Made by a program: the position numbers and the translations under genes. Shown piece after piece: positions 34,301 through 47,100 of a stretch of 64,000 nt of DNA. The notes beneath the pieces are model-generated. The model had not been told where the DNA came from and made no database searches. It saw only the letters and a list, made by a program, of their open reading frames with translations. The first letter of the stretch is position 1. The number at the start of each line of letters is the position of its first letter. Source of the stretch: Icerya purchasi (lineage: Eukaryota; Arthropoda; Insecta; Hemiptera; Monophlebidae); assembly GCA_039619475.1 (NCBI GenBank), contig CM077116.1:176605863-176669862 (forward strand). The letters are read 5' to 3'.

Positions 34301-36187
34301 TTCGGCTCATCGGCTGGCGATGTTTTTGACCATATGTATTATAAAGGGATGGAAAATGTACATAAGAGGGCCTCGATATTCCTGTTTGCAATAGAAAAAC
34401 TGGGTTCTTTTTTACGTTAGTTGGAATCACTTCTTTGTATGGTAATCTTTTTGATTTGATAAATTTAGAAAAACGACCATCCTGACGGTAGCAATGAAAT
34501 CAGATTAGCTTTAGAGACATTTTGAAACGCATGATCGACTATCTCGGTCAGTAAGTAATTGCAATTTTTGAAGTTATTCTTGTTCAATCGTCCGTTGCTA
34601 AATGATTATCGGAATGATAACTGGTAACTTGTTTTCAACTAGCGGTTCGACGAATTTTTTATTTACGTATGCACATCGTTTTATAAATGTGTGAATTCAG
34701 CCGGTGACTTGCGAAGCAACTGGTGGTAACCCTCGTCCGTACAAACAGAATTTACGCAGCCAATAACAAAAAGATACAAAAATTGATAAAATGAGAATTT
34801 AGCGTATCGCATGTCGTCTATTCACGTGCAACTTCTCATCCACAGAATTTGAAGTGATTTTTCTTGGAATTCAGCTTTAGAAGCACAAACTTCCGGTATA
34901 ATTATTTTCTTTTTGTTAAGTACATAATATAAAATTAAAAATGTCGGCAATTATTTTAGCTGATACGTAGGATGTTGGCCTGTCGTTGTAGTTTAATGCG
35001 GATAATTTTGATAACTAGCTTACTTTGATGTATTTGTTTTTCCTTTCCGTAGCCGCACTTTTAAGTGAAATTATAAGATTTTAAATAACTTTTAAAACTT
35101 TTAAAAAACTGTTAAATTCAGTTACATACGTTATATTTTTTATTATTACACGAATACAAATTTACACAAAATATATAACGTCATTTTTTGATGTATTGTA
35201 AGAATACTTCAGTATAAAAAAAATTATACGAGAGCCGTTCTAAAAGAAGTACTTGTTTTTCCGTAACTCGCGAAAAAAATGAACGAAAAAAATGTTTAAA
35301 AACAGTTTCATTTACAGTTTGAGTGTACATATTTTCTATATAATCACCTTCCCGTTCGAAACAATTCTAATATCGATCTTTTAGCTTTGGAGTTCCACGC
35401 GGTAAAAGTCAGACGGCTGGTTTTTTCGGTACTTGTTAACCTCGGTTGCAAGCTCTTCATTTGTTTTGAATTTCTTCCCTTCCAAGTGGCGTTTCAGTTT
35501 TTCGGAATAAATGAATGTCATTGGAGTGTTGAAATATTTTCCACCTGAATTTGTCGACCAATTCAGCCATCGCTTTTATAACAAACATTCCGGCGCGGAT
35601 CATGAAAACACCTTCGATACGAGCAGTCTTCGCTTATTACAGATCGATTTTCTCAACTTCACGAGCGTTATCGTGGTTCCCTTTTAGTCCAACAGCTGTT
35701 TAACGCTGTTTTGATTGGTGAGACGATCTTCCCTCCTTGAACGCTCTAACCCACCAGCAAACCGAGGAATCGTCCATATAAGATGATCCGTACACTAAAC
35801 TAAGTTTATCGTGCATTTTCAGCGCCTTTAAACCTTTCACGCAAAAAAACAGAATGACAGCACGCTGTTCGAAAACAAACGTATTCTCCAAGTGTGTCTC
35901 CATGGTAACTGACGCATGGCACGCGTTGCTGTGAAGGTACGGCCGATTTCTTTCATCCAGTATGTGCCCTACACTCGAAATCTAAAACCCCTTTAATTTT
36001 CGTGCGCTTTCGTCGCACTGTTGCCAAGTTATGGAAAAACCAGTATTCCTTTCGGAATAACCGTCGTACTAATATAGCTGTCGTATTAAGCGCATTTTAT
36101 TTTAATATTTTCAGCTATTTGTGAAACTCGCTAATAAGCTGAATGTTCGGAAGGTTCAGAACTGAGCAAAGCTTGGTCATACGAATG

Positions 36188-36251
<64 letters not shown>

Positions 36252-38085
36252 CAACAACTCGATATGCGTGAAATCTAAGCAATAAACTGACAGACTAAAA
36301 TTGTAGAGGGTTTATGCGAGACAAGATTAGTAACTATGTTAGCACCGGGATACATTGAAATGTTGATTTCTATGGTACTAATCTGTTTCATATAATCCGG
36401 TTCGAAATGGATTTCCACGTAATTTAGGGGTTTTGGTGATAAAAAAACGTTCTGAACTGTGTATGTCCTGAATTTTGGCATAAATTATTAACTTTTTCCG
36501 AAAGAAGTGAGCTGCTATGTGGGAGATTTCAATCGGCGATTTTGACGAGTGCCCAAACGAACCTTACTACCATCGAGGAGACGTATTTTCATAATAAATA
36601 TACAAACCGGTATTCCTTTATCATCAATAATCGGTATCGATAATTTGGATGAATCTGTATGCAGCTTATCAGTTAGTAAAGTTCTGTGACTGTAAGATCC
36701 GCCGATATTCGGATTAGAGTTCCAGCATGATCTAAAAACCGACAATACCGATTAGAATAATTAAAAATTTCATATAACGGAGTAAAATAAAAAATGATAC
36801 GACGAACGTGATATCGCGGCGAACAACTCAAACATTGTCGTTACGCGTAAATAGGGATTATACCGCACACTTAGCATTGACATATCTTTTTAATTTTCTT
36901 TCAATCTTTTTTTTTACTGAAATTCTTCGTTCTTCCGATTATTCCGAATTCTTACTTCTAATTACAGACGGCTCTCTCTATCTTGCGTTTTTTTTTTTTT
37001 TTTTTTTTTTTTGGAACGAAGTTCTTTTACGCGGCTTGTTGGTAGGAGTAAACTGACAGAAAAGAAGTACTAACGAAAATCGCGTTATGCGTCGCCCGGC
37101 AGGCGATCTTCATTCTCGTTCTCTTTCTGTCTGTCTCTTTCTATTATACACGTGTGTTGATGTGTATGTACGTTCGTGCCAGTATCGAGATTCAGGCAGT
37201 AAGCATCGTACACGGCAGCTGTATAAGCTCAATTCTAAACACGTGTACATTTTATTGAATTTGAAAATTGGCGCGGTTTTTTTGTGCGACGTTGCCAGCC
37301 TTCAACGAGTCTGATGATTTATTTATAGTTTTTGTTTTAATTAATTCGTACGGGATTTATTCTTTGTTTTTGTTGTTTTTGTTTTAATACATACGGGATT
37401 TATTTTTTGTTTTTGTTTTAATTCATACGGGATTTATATATTGTGTGTTATTTTTTTAATCCGTGGTGAAAGGAACTTCGTTCCTACCGGGTGTTCCCCT
37501 CTAGACACCATTTCTTTCTTTTTTTTTTCTTTATCGAGTTTCTACTCCCTGAGATTATGCGCTGTTTGGTTCCTGTGCAGTTTCTAATTTATGCGACGTA
37601 TCAGCACTCTCGGGAACAACGTTTCTCCTTTAATTTCCTTTTTTGCTAATTAATTGCTGTTTAATTAATATATTCCTCGTACTTTATATCTCAACTTATT
37701 AAGCAAAGTTCTGATTATTAGCGCTTAATCGCGGTATTAAAACTACTTTAAAAATACTGTTCATATTGAAATTCCCTTCGAAAGGTGTACCATTACGATT
37801 TAAGTGCCTATAACAATAATTAAATATTACACAAATCCGCAGAATCACACCGATACGTTTCGGAGATGCTAAAATTCCTTATTTTTACAATTCACGCGGA
37901 ATTTCTTAGAAGTTATCCGTGCGATTTTTTGAAAAATTCTTCGATCCGATTTGAAGTATATTTCGAGAAAGGTAAAGTTTGTATTCAAATTCTTTAATTT
38001 TCTTTCGTCCCCTTAAACGGATTCTGTTAGAGGGGAAACACAGTAGAACTTTAATTTCTAACACACGCACATATATATTATATAA

Positions 38086-38121
<36 letters not shown>

Positions 38122-41100
38122 TATTGTAGTAATATTTCACTCACGTGCTTACCTTTTGAGAAGCGTGATTTCCGGAATTTCGTATTGATCGCCTAGAAAC
38201 TTTCTTAATAAGTCGTTTATTAGTGATGTCAGTTTATCTTCCGGGATCGTTTCCATTTCATTCGCACTTTGACCGACTATCCAGCCAACTAACGCAGTTG
38301 GAGCATTATCCGCCTTATAGAATCCAAATATATCGGTTAACCAACCTAATCCCTAAAACGAATTCGTGAAAAGCGATTGAATGTAAAAACAAGTAATAGT
38401 TCCAGTAAAAAAAAAAAAAAGAAAAAGAAAAAAGCGAACATACAGCGTGAAGGAGGAAGTAGAGAGTTAAACATTTGGACTTTGCTCTGGCCATAGGTAC
38501 TTTTATAGAGGACAGTCCCGAGAAGTGAGCGTTACGAAAATTTGCTCCCAATTTTTTTTTGAGCATTAGCAGTAGGTCAGATTGTGTACGGTAGTATATA
38601 ATCAGGTTCACCGCTCCGAGCGGTTTAGTGTGCTTTTAAAACTGTTGTAGCAGGCGAATGGCCAATCACATCAGAGAACTTTAGATATCAATAAAAAATA
38701 ACGCGAACGTTACAATTGCGCTTAATTCGCAATTATTACCGATTCTGGCGTAGTTCGTAAAAAAATCTGATATTAGTCGTTGGAAAGTCACTCTATGCGC
38801 ATTTATTACTTGTAATTTTACTTTTTTAGTCTCTATACCGCTTTGATAAATTCTCTGATTGGATATAAGAAGTTCGCTACAACAGTTTTAAGCATCGTTC
38901 AGAAGGTTTGTTGCGTGGCCGAATGACGTGTCAGAATTACAACTTTCGCATGGTTACCAACTTATACACTATGGTGTATAAGTTGACTAAATTATTCGGA
39001 AAAAGTAATTGCCAAGGGCCAGACTGCAGAACATTTTCGTGAAACTCATTTTTTGAACATTGGCGGTCAGTTCACATTGCCACGCTGAAGTCTGAAATAA
39101 ATTTCGAAAAGCGAGAACAAGCATTAGCACACGATGCTGATGTACCAGAAAGAAACATTGTCTCCGAATTAATTTAGATCTGTTCAAAGTGAACAGACTT
39201 CCTTCGTTTTAGCACTTCGTAGTCGTGTAATCAATCTTTAATAGTGAAAACGTTTAAATTAATTACGCTGAATTACACTAATTTTTACGCATTATTATTA
39301 CTTCGGTAACTGCTGGAAAATAATACACGGTGTACTCTACGAGAGGCATCGCAATTGCCGAATGGAATGAATACTTTGATGATACTTAAAACGGAGAAAT
39401 TACAATAAAGACGTAAGACTGTTTTTGAATTTCGGCAAAACTTTTGGTCCTTTATTACATGTCCATAATTTTAGCGACTGTTGCGATGTCAACGATTTGA
39501 AGTTAGATTTTTTCGAAATAAATGAGCCGTTGAAGCAATTAAATAAAAATTTAGAATTTGACTCGAGCAAAACGTAGGCCGCTTCTGATAACTGCGAGGC
39601 ACGATAAGACAGAATGAAATTTATTTGTAGAGATGGTAAAATTAAAATTTTAACCAAAAAAACAAAAACAAAAAAAAAAGAGGGGGGGGTGGTCTCATGT
39701 AGATAATTTTATTTTTAGTATAAACATATTGAATAGACGCGTATTTCGCATTAAACTTCAAAAACTTAACTTTTTGAATTCAAATTTTCTAATACGGTTC
39801 TGGATTTAATTATAAGCTCGAAATGAATGTTTTATCGTTTGAAATTTTCGAATTGAAATCATGATCATTGTGCATTCCGATCTATCAATATCAGATTCGT
39901 CAGAATACTAGCACATAGTGCATTTCAGTTCTTCATCTAATAATTTAAAAATTTTTCCTTTCTCCTGTTCGATTTAAGAAAGAATAAACGAGAACAATTC
40001 ACACCGATGGAAACGGAACTCTGATTAGATTTGTTACTATTTACCAAATTCTCTACGCGTTAATATATTTCACAGAAAAAACGAATAAAATGTCGGTGAT
40101 TTCGACGAGAAGAAAAATAAAAAGATCGGAAACAATTTTAAATTCGATTTCAACGGGGTGATAGACGTAGAGAAATAACGCGGGCCGATATGAAAAGTAT
40201 ATAATTATTGAATTTAAGCGACTTTCATCGACGATGCGGAGAATAAATGACAAAAATCAGTCAAAACTTCCGAGACTGCTGAATTGCTCAGTTCCAGGCC
40301 GAAACCTACAGTCGTTACGTGTATGCGATGTCTAAAAATAAATCCGTCCAATTAAGGAGAGTAATCAACTCAGCGTAAAACTAAGCAAAATGATATCTGA
40401 TGATATTGTTATCTAAACGCAGCTTGCAAAAACTGCGCGGAGCTATGCAAAATACGTTTTTACAAACTAGGCGGGGCAACTATTCTATAATATCCTAAAA
40501 CACGTTAAAGGGGAGATGGAAGAAATTTTAAATTATCCACTTTTATTTCATCGAAAAGCAGATATATAACGTTTTTATCTATTTTCAAATAAATTAAGGA
40601 TAGAGAGAAGAAAAAAAAAAAAAAACAAATATCAATTTGTCTATAGCATTATGAAGATTTGTAAATTTTTATCTTATTTATATATTGACATTATGGCTGG
40701 ACTCAATTTAAGTTTCTGTCACGAAGAAATGCCACAAAATTTTTGTGATTGATTTTCATTTACATCCGGTCGGTAGTTAGGAAAGTGTTTTATTTACAAA
40801 TGCACTAGGGTAAACATTTTATTCAATTTGTGGTCAACTGTTTTTCATGTTTTTACTAAAATGAAACACGTTATCATATCACACGTTGTATACTATGCGA
40901 AAGATGTATCTAAATCACAATGTATTTCTGTAAAATGAGGTATTCGAAGGTACTGGTTTAATTTTTTCTTCTTTTTATTTCATTAGCAACCTTGTTTTAC
41001 AGCGCGCGAAGAATAAAATCGGATTAGGCGAGTAATCTAAGACATATCAATACTTCATTAATGGAATGTGACGAGTTTGATCAAAATTTAAACGGATCTA

Positions 41101-44100
41101 AAGAGAAGACTGAAGAACTAATATGGTCGACTGTTTTCTGTGCCATTGCGGGGATATTATTTGATGAAAAATCCTTTAGGCAAGTTTAATTTAAAATCAC
41201 GCAATCTTGGCCTATTCACAATCTAAAATATTTTTAACAGTTTTTTTTTTTGTTTTTGGTGCATAAAAAGTTATTTTTAATTTATGCTAAATCATTTAAT
41301 CTGCTGAACTATATATATTGCTTAAAATACTGTTTGAGATCCTGGAGTAAGAAGGAGTAGCTTAATGAGATTGAGATTTTAAATAGAAAAATATTGCAGC
41401 GTCTACTTGGATAATCCGTTATGCTCTGGAAGTTAGATCAAAATGATTATTCGTAATATTTTGATATAACGTTAACGCTTTGAACCAGTTAGGTTCAAGT
41501 ATCTAAGTTTAAAAACGTAAAATAATTTTTTCATTACTATTACTATCAGTTGTTCATTTATCAATGAAAATCATTATGGCCGCGGTAAAATTTCCTAAAG
41601 GCCGGTTAAGTAAACAATGTGAATACATAATACGTACTTTTTTTTGGTAAATTTTCTTTTCTTCCGGAATCCACAGCAGATTAAATCCGTTTATACTGTT
41701 TGGCCACCATCGATGAGGAAAGAAAACGAATATTTTGTTGACGGTGTTAATGCCGATTCCCTGTGAAGTGAAGAAATAACATTGAATTCTACAAATTTCG
41801 ATTTTTTTAAACATTGAACGGTACAGTTCTAAAATTTAAAATTATCACAAAAAAAAAACTGAATTAATATGTTTATTTTCTTTAACTATATCCACGCAAA
41901 AGTGAGAACTTGTGAAATAACTGTGAAACATTAACAATTTAAATGCCACGTACATTGTACATTAACTTCGCATTTATTAATTTTTAAAACAAATCTACTC
42001 TGACTACTTTATAGTTAATTATAAAATTAAGGAATGCGATGTTATTAAAGTCAGTCCATATTTTATTACACTGGGACTTGGTGATTTTGATTCGGAAGTT
42101 CGTAAATTGTAGAAGTTTTGAAAAAATTTCGGGTCTTAAAATTAAAAAGAACCATCATTAAAAATATATCACGATATTACGATATGCCCATTTCATCCGC
42201 TGTTGAATGTAGAAAACTCCCCCTGGTGTGATCAGTTAGTCTAATCTCCCATGCTGCCCAGGCAAACTATTATCACTTTATTAAAAATTTATCAAAACAT
42301 ATGTATTACAGAAAATTATACTTTGAAAATATTAAAATAAAGCCGGACATGTTTCGGAGTTATGTATTCCTTAGTTTCTTTAATTTGAAGGTTAATTGCG
42401 AACGTACCAGTAACGAAAGCGCAAAATACGTTTTTGAAAAAATTAACAAAAAAGGATAACGTGAATTAATGTAAACACGACAAATAAAATGATTCATCGC
42501 TTTTTGGCTACAGAATTTGACTGTGTACTTTTTATTGGTTATTTTTGCGTAGATATTAAAAAGTAAAATTGTTTAAGACTAATCATGTATTTTTCATATT
42601 TTCGATAAAAATCATGTCAGAAAAATCACACGGTAAGGTTTCCGACAATCAGAGAAGTGGTCGAAATTGAATAACATAAAAACTTTAGGACGACGCACGG
42701 TTGTAAATTAAGTAAAATGTGAAACCGTTAATAAAAGAATTTAAAATTTGAAACTATCGATGGGAAAACAAAAGAACAGCAACAACTAATCTGAAGCGAG
42801 CATATAGTTACCGGCTGTATTTTCTCTGTATTTTTGTTACATATAACCTTTTTCGATTCTATCGTAACTCACTTGTGCTCTGAAGATGGGCAGTACATAA
42901 TTGCAATGCGCGATTTTTCTGAATAGTTGCGTGTATTTACCATAAAAGTTAAAAAATGTATTCTTTAAATCTAGCCAACAAATAATTTTCATGAATTTTA
43001 TGTAATCCAAATGAACTCGAACAGCATTGGCTGAAATTTTGCGTTTTTAATAATATTTTTAATTAATGTGAAACTCTCTATTTTCAGAACTGAATATATT
43101 TTTATTTATTTTTTTTTTTTTTCATGGGTTTGTCGACGTGTGAACATTAGCCCAAGAATTACTTTTAAATTTTGAAGAATTTTTATCTTGCTTGTAGAAA
43201 AACTTTTTGATTTCATGAATATTTTTTGTTCAATACCGTTTAAAAGTATTTTACGAAGTCCGTGTTTCATTTATTAAAGAAATTGCATTTTTTTTTAATA
43301 TACATATATATATATATATATATAATAGTTTTTAAAACACCAAAAATCAACACAGAAGTCTATATTAATTGAAAAATGACAAAAATATCCCAACACGTTT
43401 CAAAAAACAACGTTCCATGTTTATGGGAACAGTGTTGATATTACATAATACTGTGTTATTCTTCGAAATATGACGGGATATTTTTGCGATTGCGTTGATG
43501 TTCGGTGTTTTTAAAACTATTTTATAAAAAGTAACGACCAGGATCTGGGAGGGAGCTATAGCCCGGGGCCCAGTCTCTAGGGAGCCCCGCGCTCACGAAC
43601 AGGAAAAAATTTAATTTTCCACGTGCAAAATTTAAGTTTTCTTTTACAAAATACTCAACACTGTAAAAATGCAAAATTTTAAATTTACGTTTTTTTTATC
43701 TCGGAAAGAATTCAGTTAATTTTCATATACATGTCCTGGAGGCCAAAGACTGCATAAAAAGCATCAATCAAATCGGTTTTTAAATTTCGTAAGACTAGCG
43801 CAAAACATGTTCAATATGCTGTCCACCGTTTTCTGCAACAAGTTGAAATCGAGAAATAGCATGTTGCACAGCTGATCGAAGTGTCTCCGGGGTCACGTTC
43901 AGAATGTGTTGCGCAATGCGTGCTTTCAGTTCAGCTAAGTTTGCAATCGGAACATTAAACACAACATCTTTCAGATAGCCCCACAGCCGAAAGTTACACG
44001 GATTAAGATCAGGTGATCGGGACCGCCAAGCTGCAGGGAAATGACGGCTAATAATTCTAGCATTTCCGAAATACCGCTTCAGCAACTGCTTCGCTGGAAT

Positions 44101-47100
44101 TGCAATATGCGGAGGAGCGCCATCTTGCATAAAAATGACCTCATCCACACATCCACGCTGTTGAAGAGCTGGAATGACGTGGTTGCGTAAAAGACACGTA
44201 TAGCGTTTACCAGTGACGGTACAGGGAACAGGACCGGAAGCACGCGTCTTCTCGAAAAAATATGGCCCTATGATAAATGATACCGTAAACTTGCACCACA
44301 CAGTGACCTTTGCAGAATTAAGCGGTACTGGTCGATTTGCGAATGGATTATCTGTTGCCCATATTCGGCAATTCTGTGTATTGGCGTATGTCCTTCCAGA
44401 TGGAAATGAGCTTCGTCTGTTCACAAAATTTTCCACGGCCATTCATTGTCCACTTCTATGCGAGCAAGAAATTCTAAAGGAAAAGTCTCTCCTCTTGCTG
44501 GCAGGTCAGCAGGAGCAACTCCTGCACATGGTTAATTTTATATGGATAGCAATGCAGGATGTTTTGTACAATTTTATGCACCGTGTTTACAGGCTTGCCC
44601 AATGTTCGGGCAATTCCTCGTGCACTGCACGGTTGCACACCACCGCTCGACTACTCCTGCACTGCTGTGGCCACTTCTTCAACTAACGTCGAATCAATTC
44701 TTTTCCTCCCTCTACCAGATTGCACATCAAAAGAACCTGTTTTCTCGAATTTCTCAATCATTTTTTCCAGACGTACAACTGATAATTTTTCCATTGCTAT
44801 TCCCGTTGTTGAGATCACATTTATAAGCTCTGTTCTTCGCCTATCCTTTATTCATTTTCATGATGTTACTGCTTCCCACGAAATTCTTTGTATTATCAAC
44901 AAAATAAATGTGGGAGAAGGTCTTCCTTTTCGTCTTGCTACATATCGATGCAGAACATTTAAAAATCCCCTATTTTTAAAAAAGAAGCAGTCGCAATATG
45001 ACGCGTGCACAAAAAAAAAAAACAAAAAAAAAACATACCAATATGTCGGCATTGAAACGAACTTTTGATCAATCTCTAACGACCGTACAATCAAAGCGAT
45101 CGATGAAATCAACGCCGAAATGCAAAAACGGTCCACTAAGGGGATAATGTGAGTCGTTGAAATCAGTCTTGCACCAGAGATAAAGATAACACAACTGTGA
45201 ATAACTCCCTCTATTACACTCATCAAATTCCCATGAAAATGTATTGCGCACGTAAATACGCGGGTAAAAATATTTTGTCTTACATAGTAGAATTTATCAT
45301 CGACCGGATATCGGCAACTCTTCTTAATAACTTGGTTAGTAACAGTGCTGCTAGAAGTTCGAGGTTTGGTACTGCAAGATCTTTAACCGGGGCTACAGAA
45401 CAAGAACATCAGCGCTCTTTTATATCTATATTCCCAATTTATTAAACTGTTCACTCCAGTCTGCTTTTAAACTCTTTCCAAGGATCATAACTTGTTGTTG
45501 GTTAACCGGTAAGATCTTCAATAAATTGGTCAATAATATAATTTCCTTGTGTGCTGCTATGCCCTGAAATCCCCATTTAAACACTACTCTACCATTATTT
45601 TCTTTCAATCTACCCATCAGAGTTCTTCACGATGTTCTATAAAATATTATCCTGTTTTTCGTCTGCTCTGCTAATAATTTTGTGGATTGCTGTTAACGAA
45701 TCTGTTAGGATTAATATTTTTGTATTTCTTGCTTTAATCTTTCACGATACAGCTTTCTGGATTGCTAACATTTCTCAGCAGTGCTTGAGGAATATAACGG
45801 AAGGATTTTAAAACGTTTCTTTTAATGTTAAGCGTTCTCGTTAATTCCACCAAGTGTGATATTTGCTGATATATGCGTTTCAATCTCGTTTGATAGTATT
45901 ATTTTCAAATTGATTTTTTGCATAATTTTTCTTTATTTTATTTTCTTTTTTTCTTTCTTTCTATATTCTAGACATTATCAGTGAGTCAAAATATAGTCTT
46001 AAAATGTTGCGCGTCATAACAATTTTAATTTGTATAGCGCCGTTATAGATTGTCTCATTTTCACTGCAATATTGCCAATGTGGTGAGATTATCAAGAGTT
46101 AAACTGAGATTTTTAAATTCATTAAACGGCTTTTAGGAAATCACAGCAATAATTTTTTTTCCCATGCAAACGTAACGCACGTTATGCAAAACTTTTCTAG
46201 GAACGAATGTTCTGAATCGGCTTAGAGTTCTTACGTACATTACTTTTATTTTGTTTTTTTTTTTTTTGTCTTTTTTGCCTTTAATCAATCATTTCCCATC
46301 GTGTGCCCATTTACATACATTATTCAGATTGTTCTTGAAGCAACCTTTCTGCGATTTCGAAATTAGAATGTTAACCACTAGTGCAATGTCATCTGCATAT
46401 AGATACAACTTGGAATTCTTAACATATCTGTGTAGCGAATTTGTGTACGTTAAAAATAGTGTCGGAGCTAAATCGTTACTCCGTCATTATTGTCCTCTTA
46501 TTGCTACAATCAATTCCAACCTTTACCGAAAATTCCCTTTCATTTAAATAAACACGATTCTAAAATATACTAAAAAGCCGAAAGAAAACAACCGTTATAA
46601 TTAAATTTAGTATCGTAACATGGAATGACAACGGTAAATATTCACAATAAAATGGCTGCTTTCAAATGGCTATTTAAATTCCAAAATAAAAATTAAGAGA
46701 AACAATCAAAATAAAAATAACAAAAATAACGAATTCGCACTATTAACACTAGTGTTAACGAGCGTCACGTTTATATTGTTACGTATTCTAGTTGTTCGGG
46801 GAATATTTTAAAATCTAACAATTTCAATCCTATTCAGAGCATGCATTCCAAAAAACAAATAGTAAGAGTGTCGATCAGTTTCGTTGCTGGTGATCTTTTT
46901 TTAAGTTCCCAGCAATATGGGAATTAAGGGAAAAAATAAAAAGATTGTTACAATAGTTTACACTTTTTTTGCAAATGAAATATCATTATGCACTCCCCCT
47001 TTGAGGTATTTTAAATCCTAACTCTCATTGTGTACCCTTTCACAGTTTGATTTCCATTTCTACCCATGGGTATGTAAAAAAACTTTCTTTTTCTTAAGAG

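Larger units (their letters stand above)
31358..36607 (-). other. Polyamine oxidase intron (5.25 kb)
   Basis: Contains a long palindrome (31846-32042), a hAT-like MITE (33998-34342), a mariner deletion derivative (35225-36071), an (AT)n tract (about 36189-36247), and a locally GC-richer stretch at about 33030-33360. Open stretches at 32421-32812 on the plus strand and 33139-33342 on the minus strand have no recognisable family. Confidence 0.65.
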
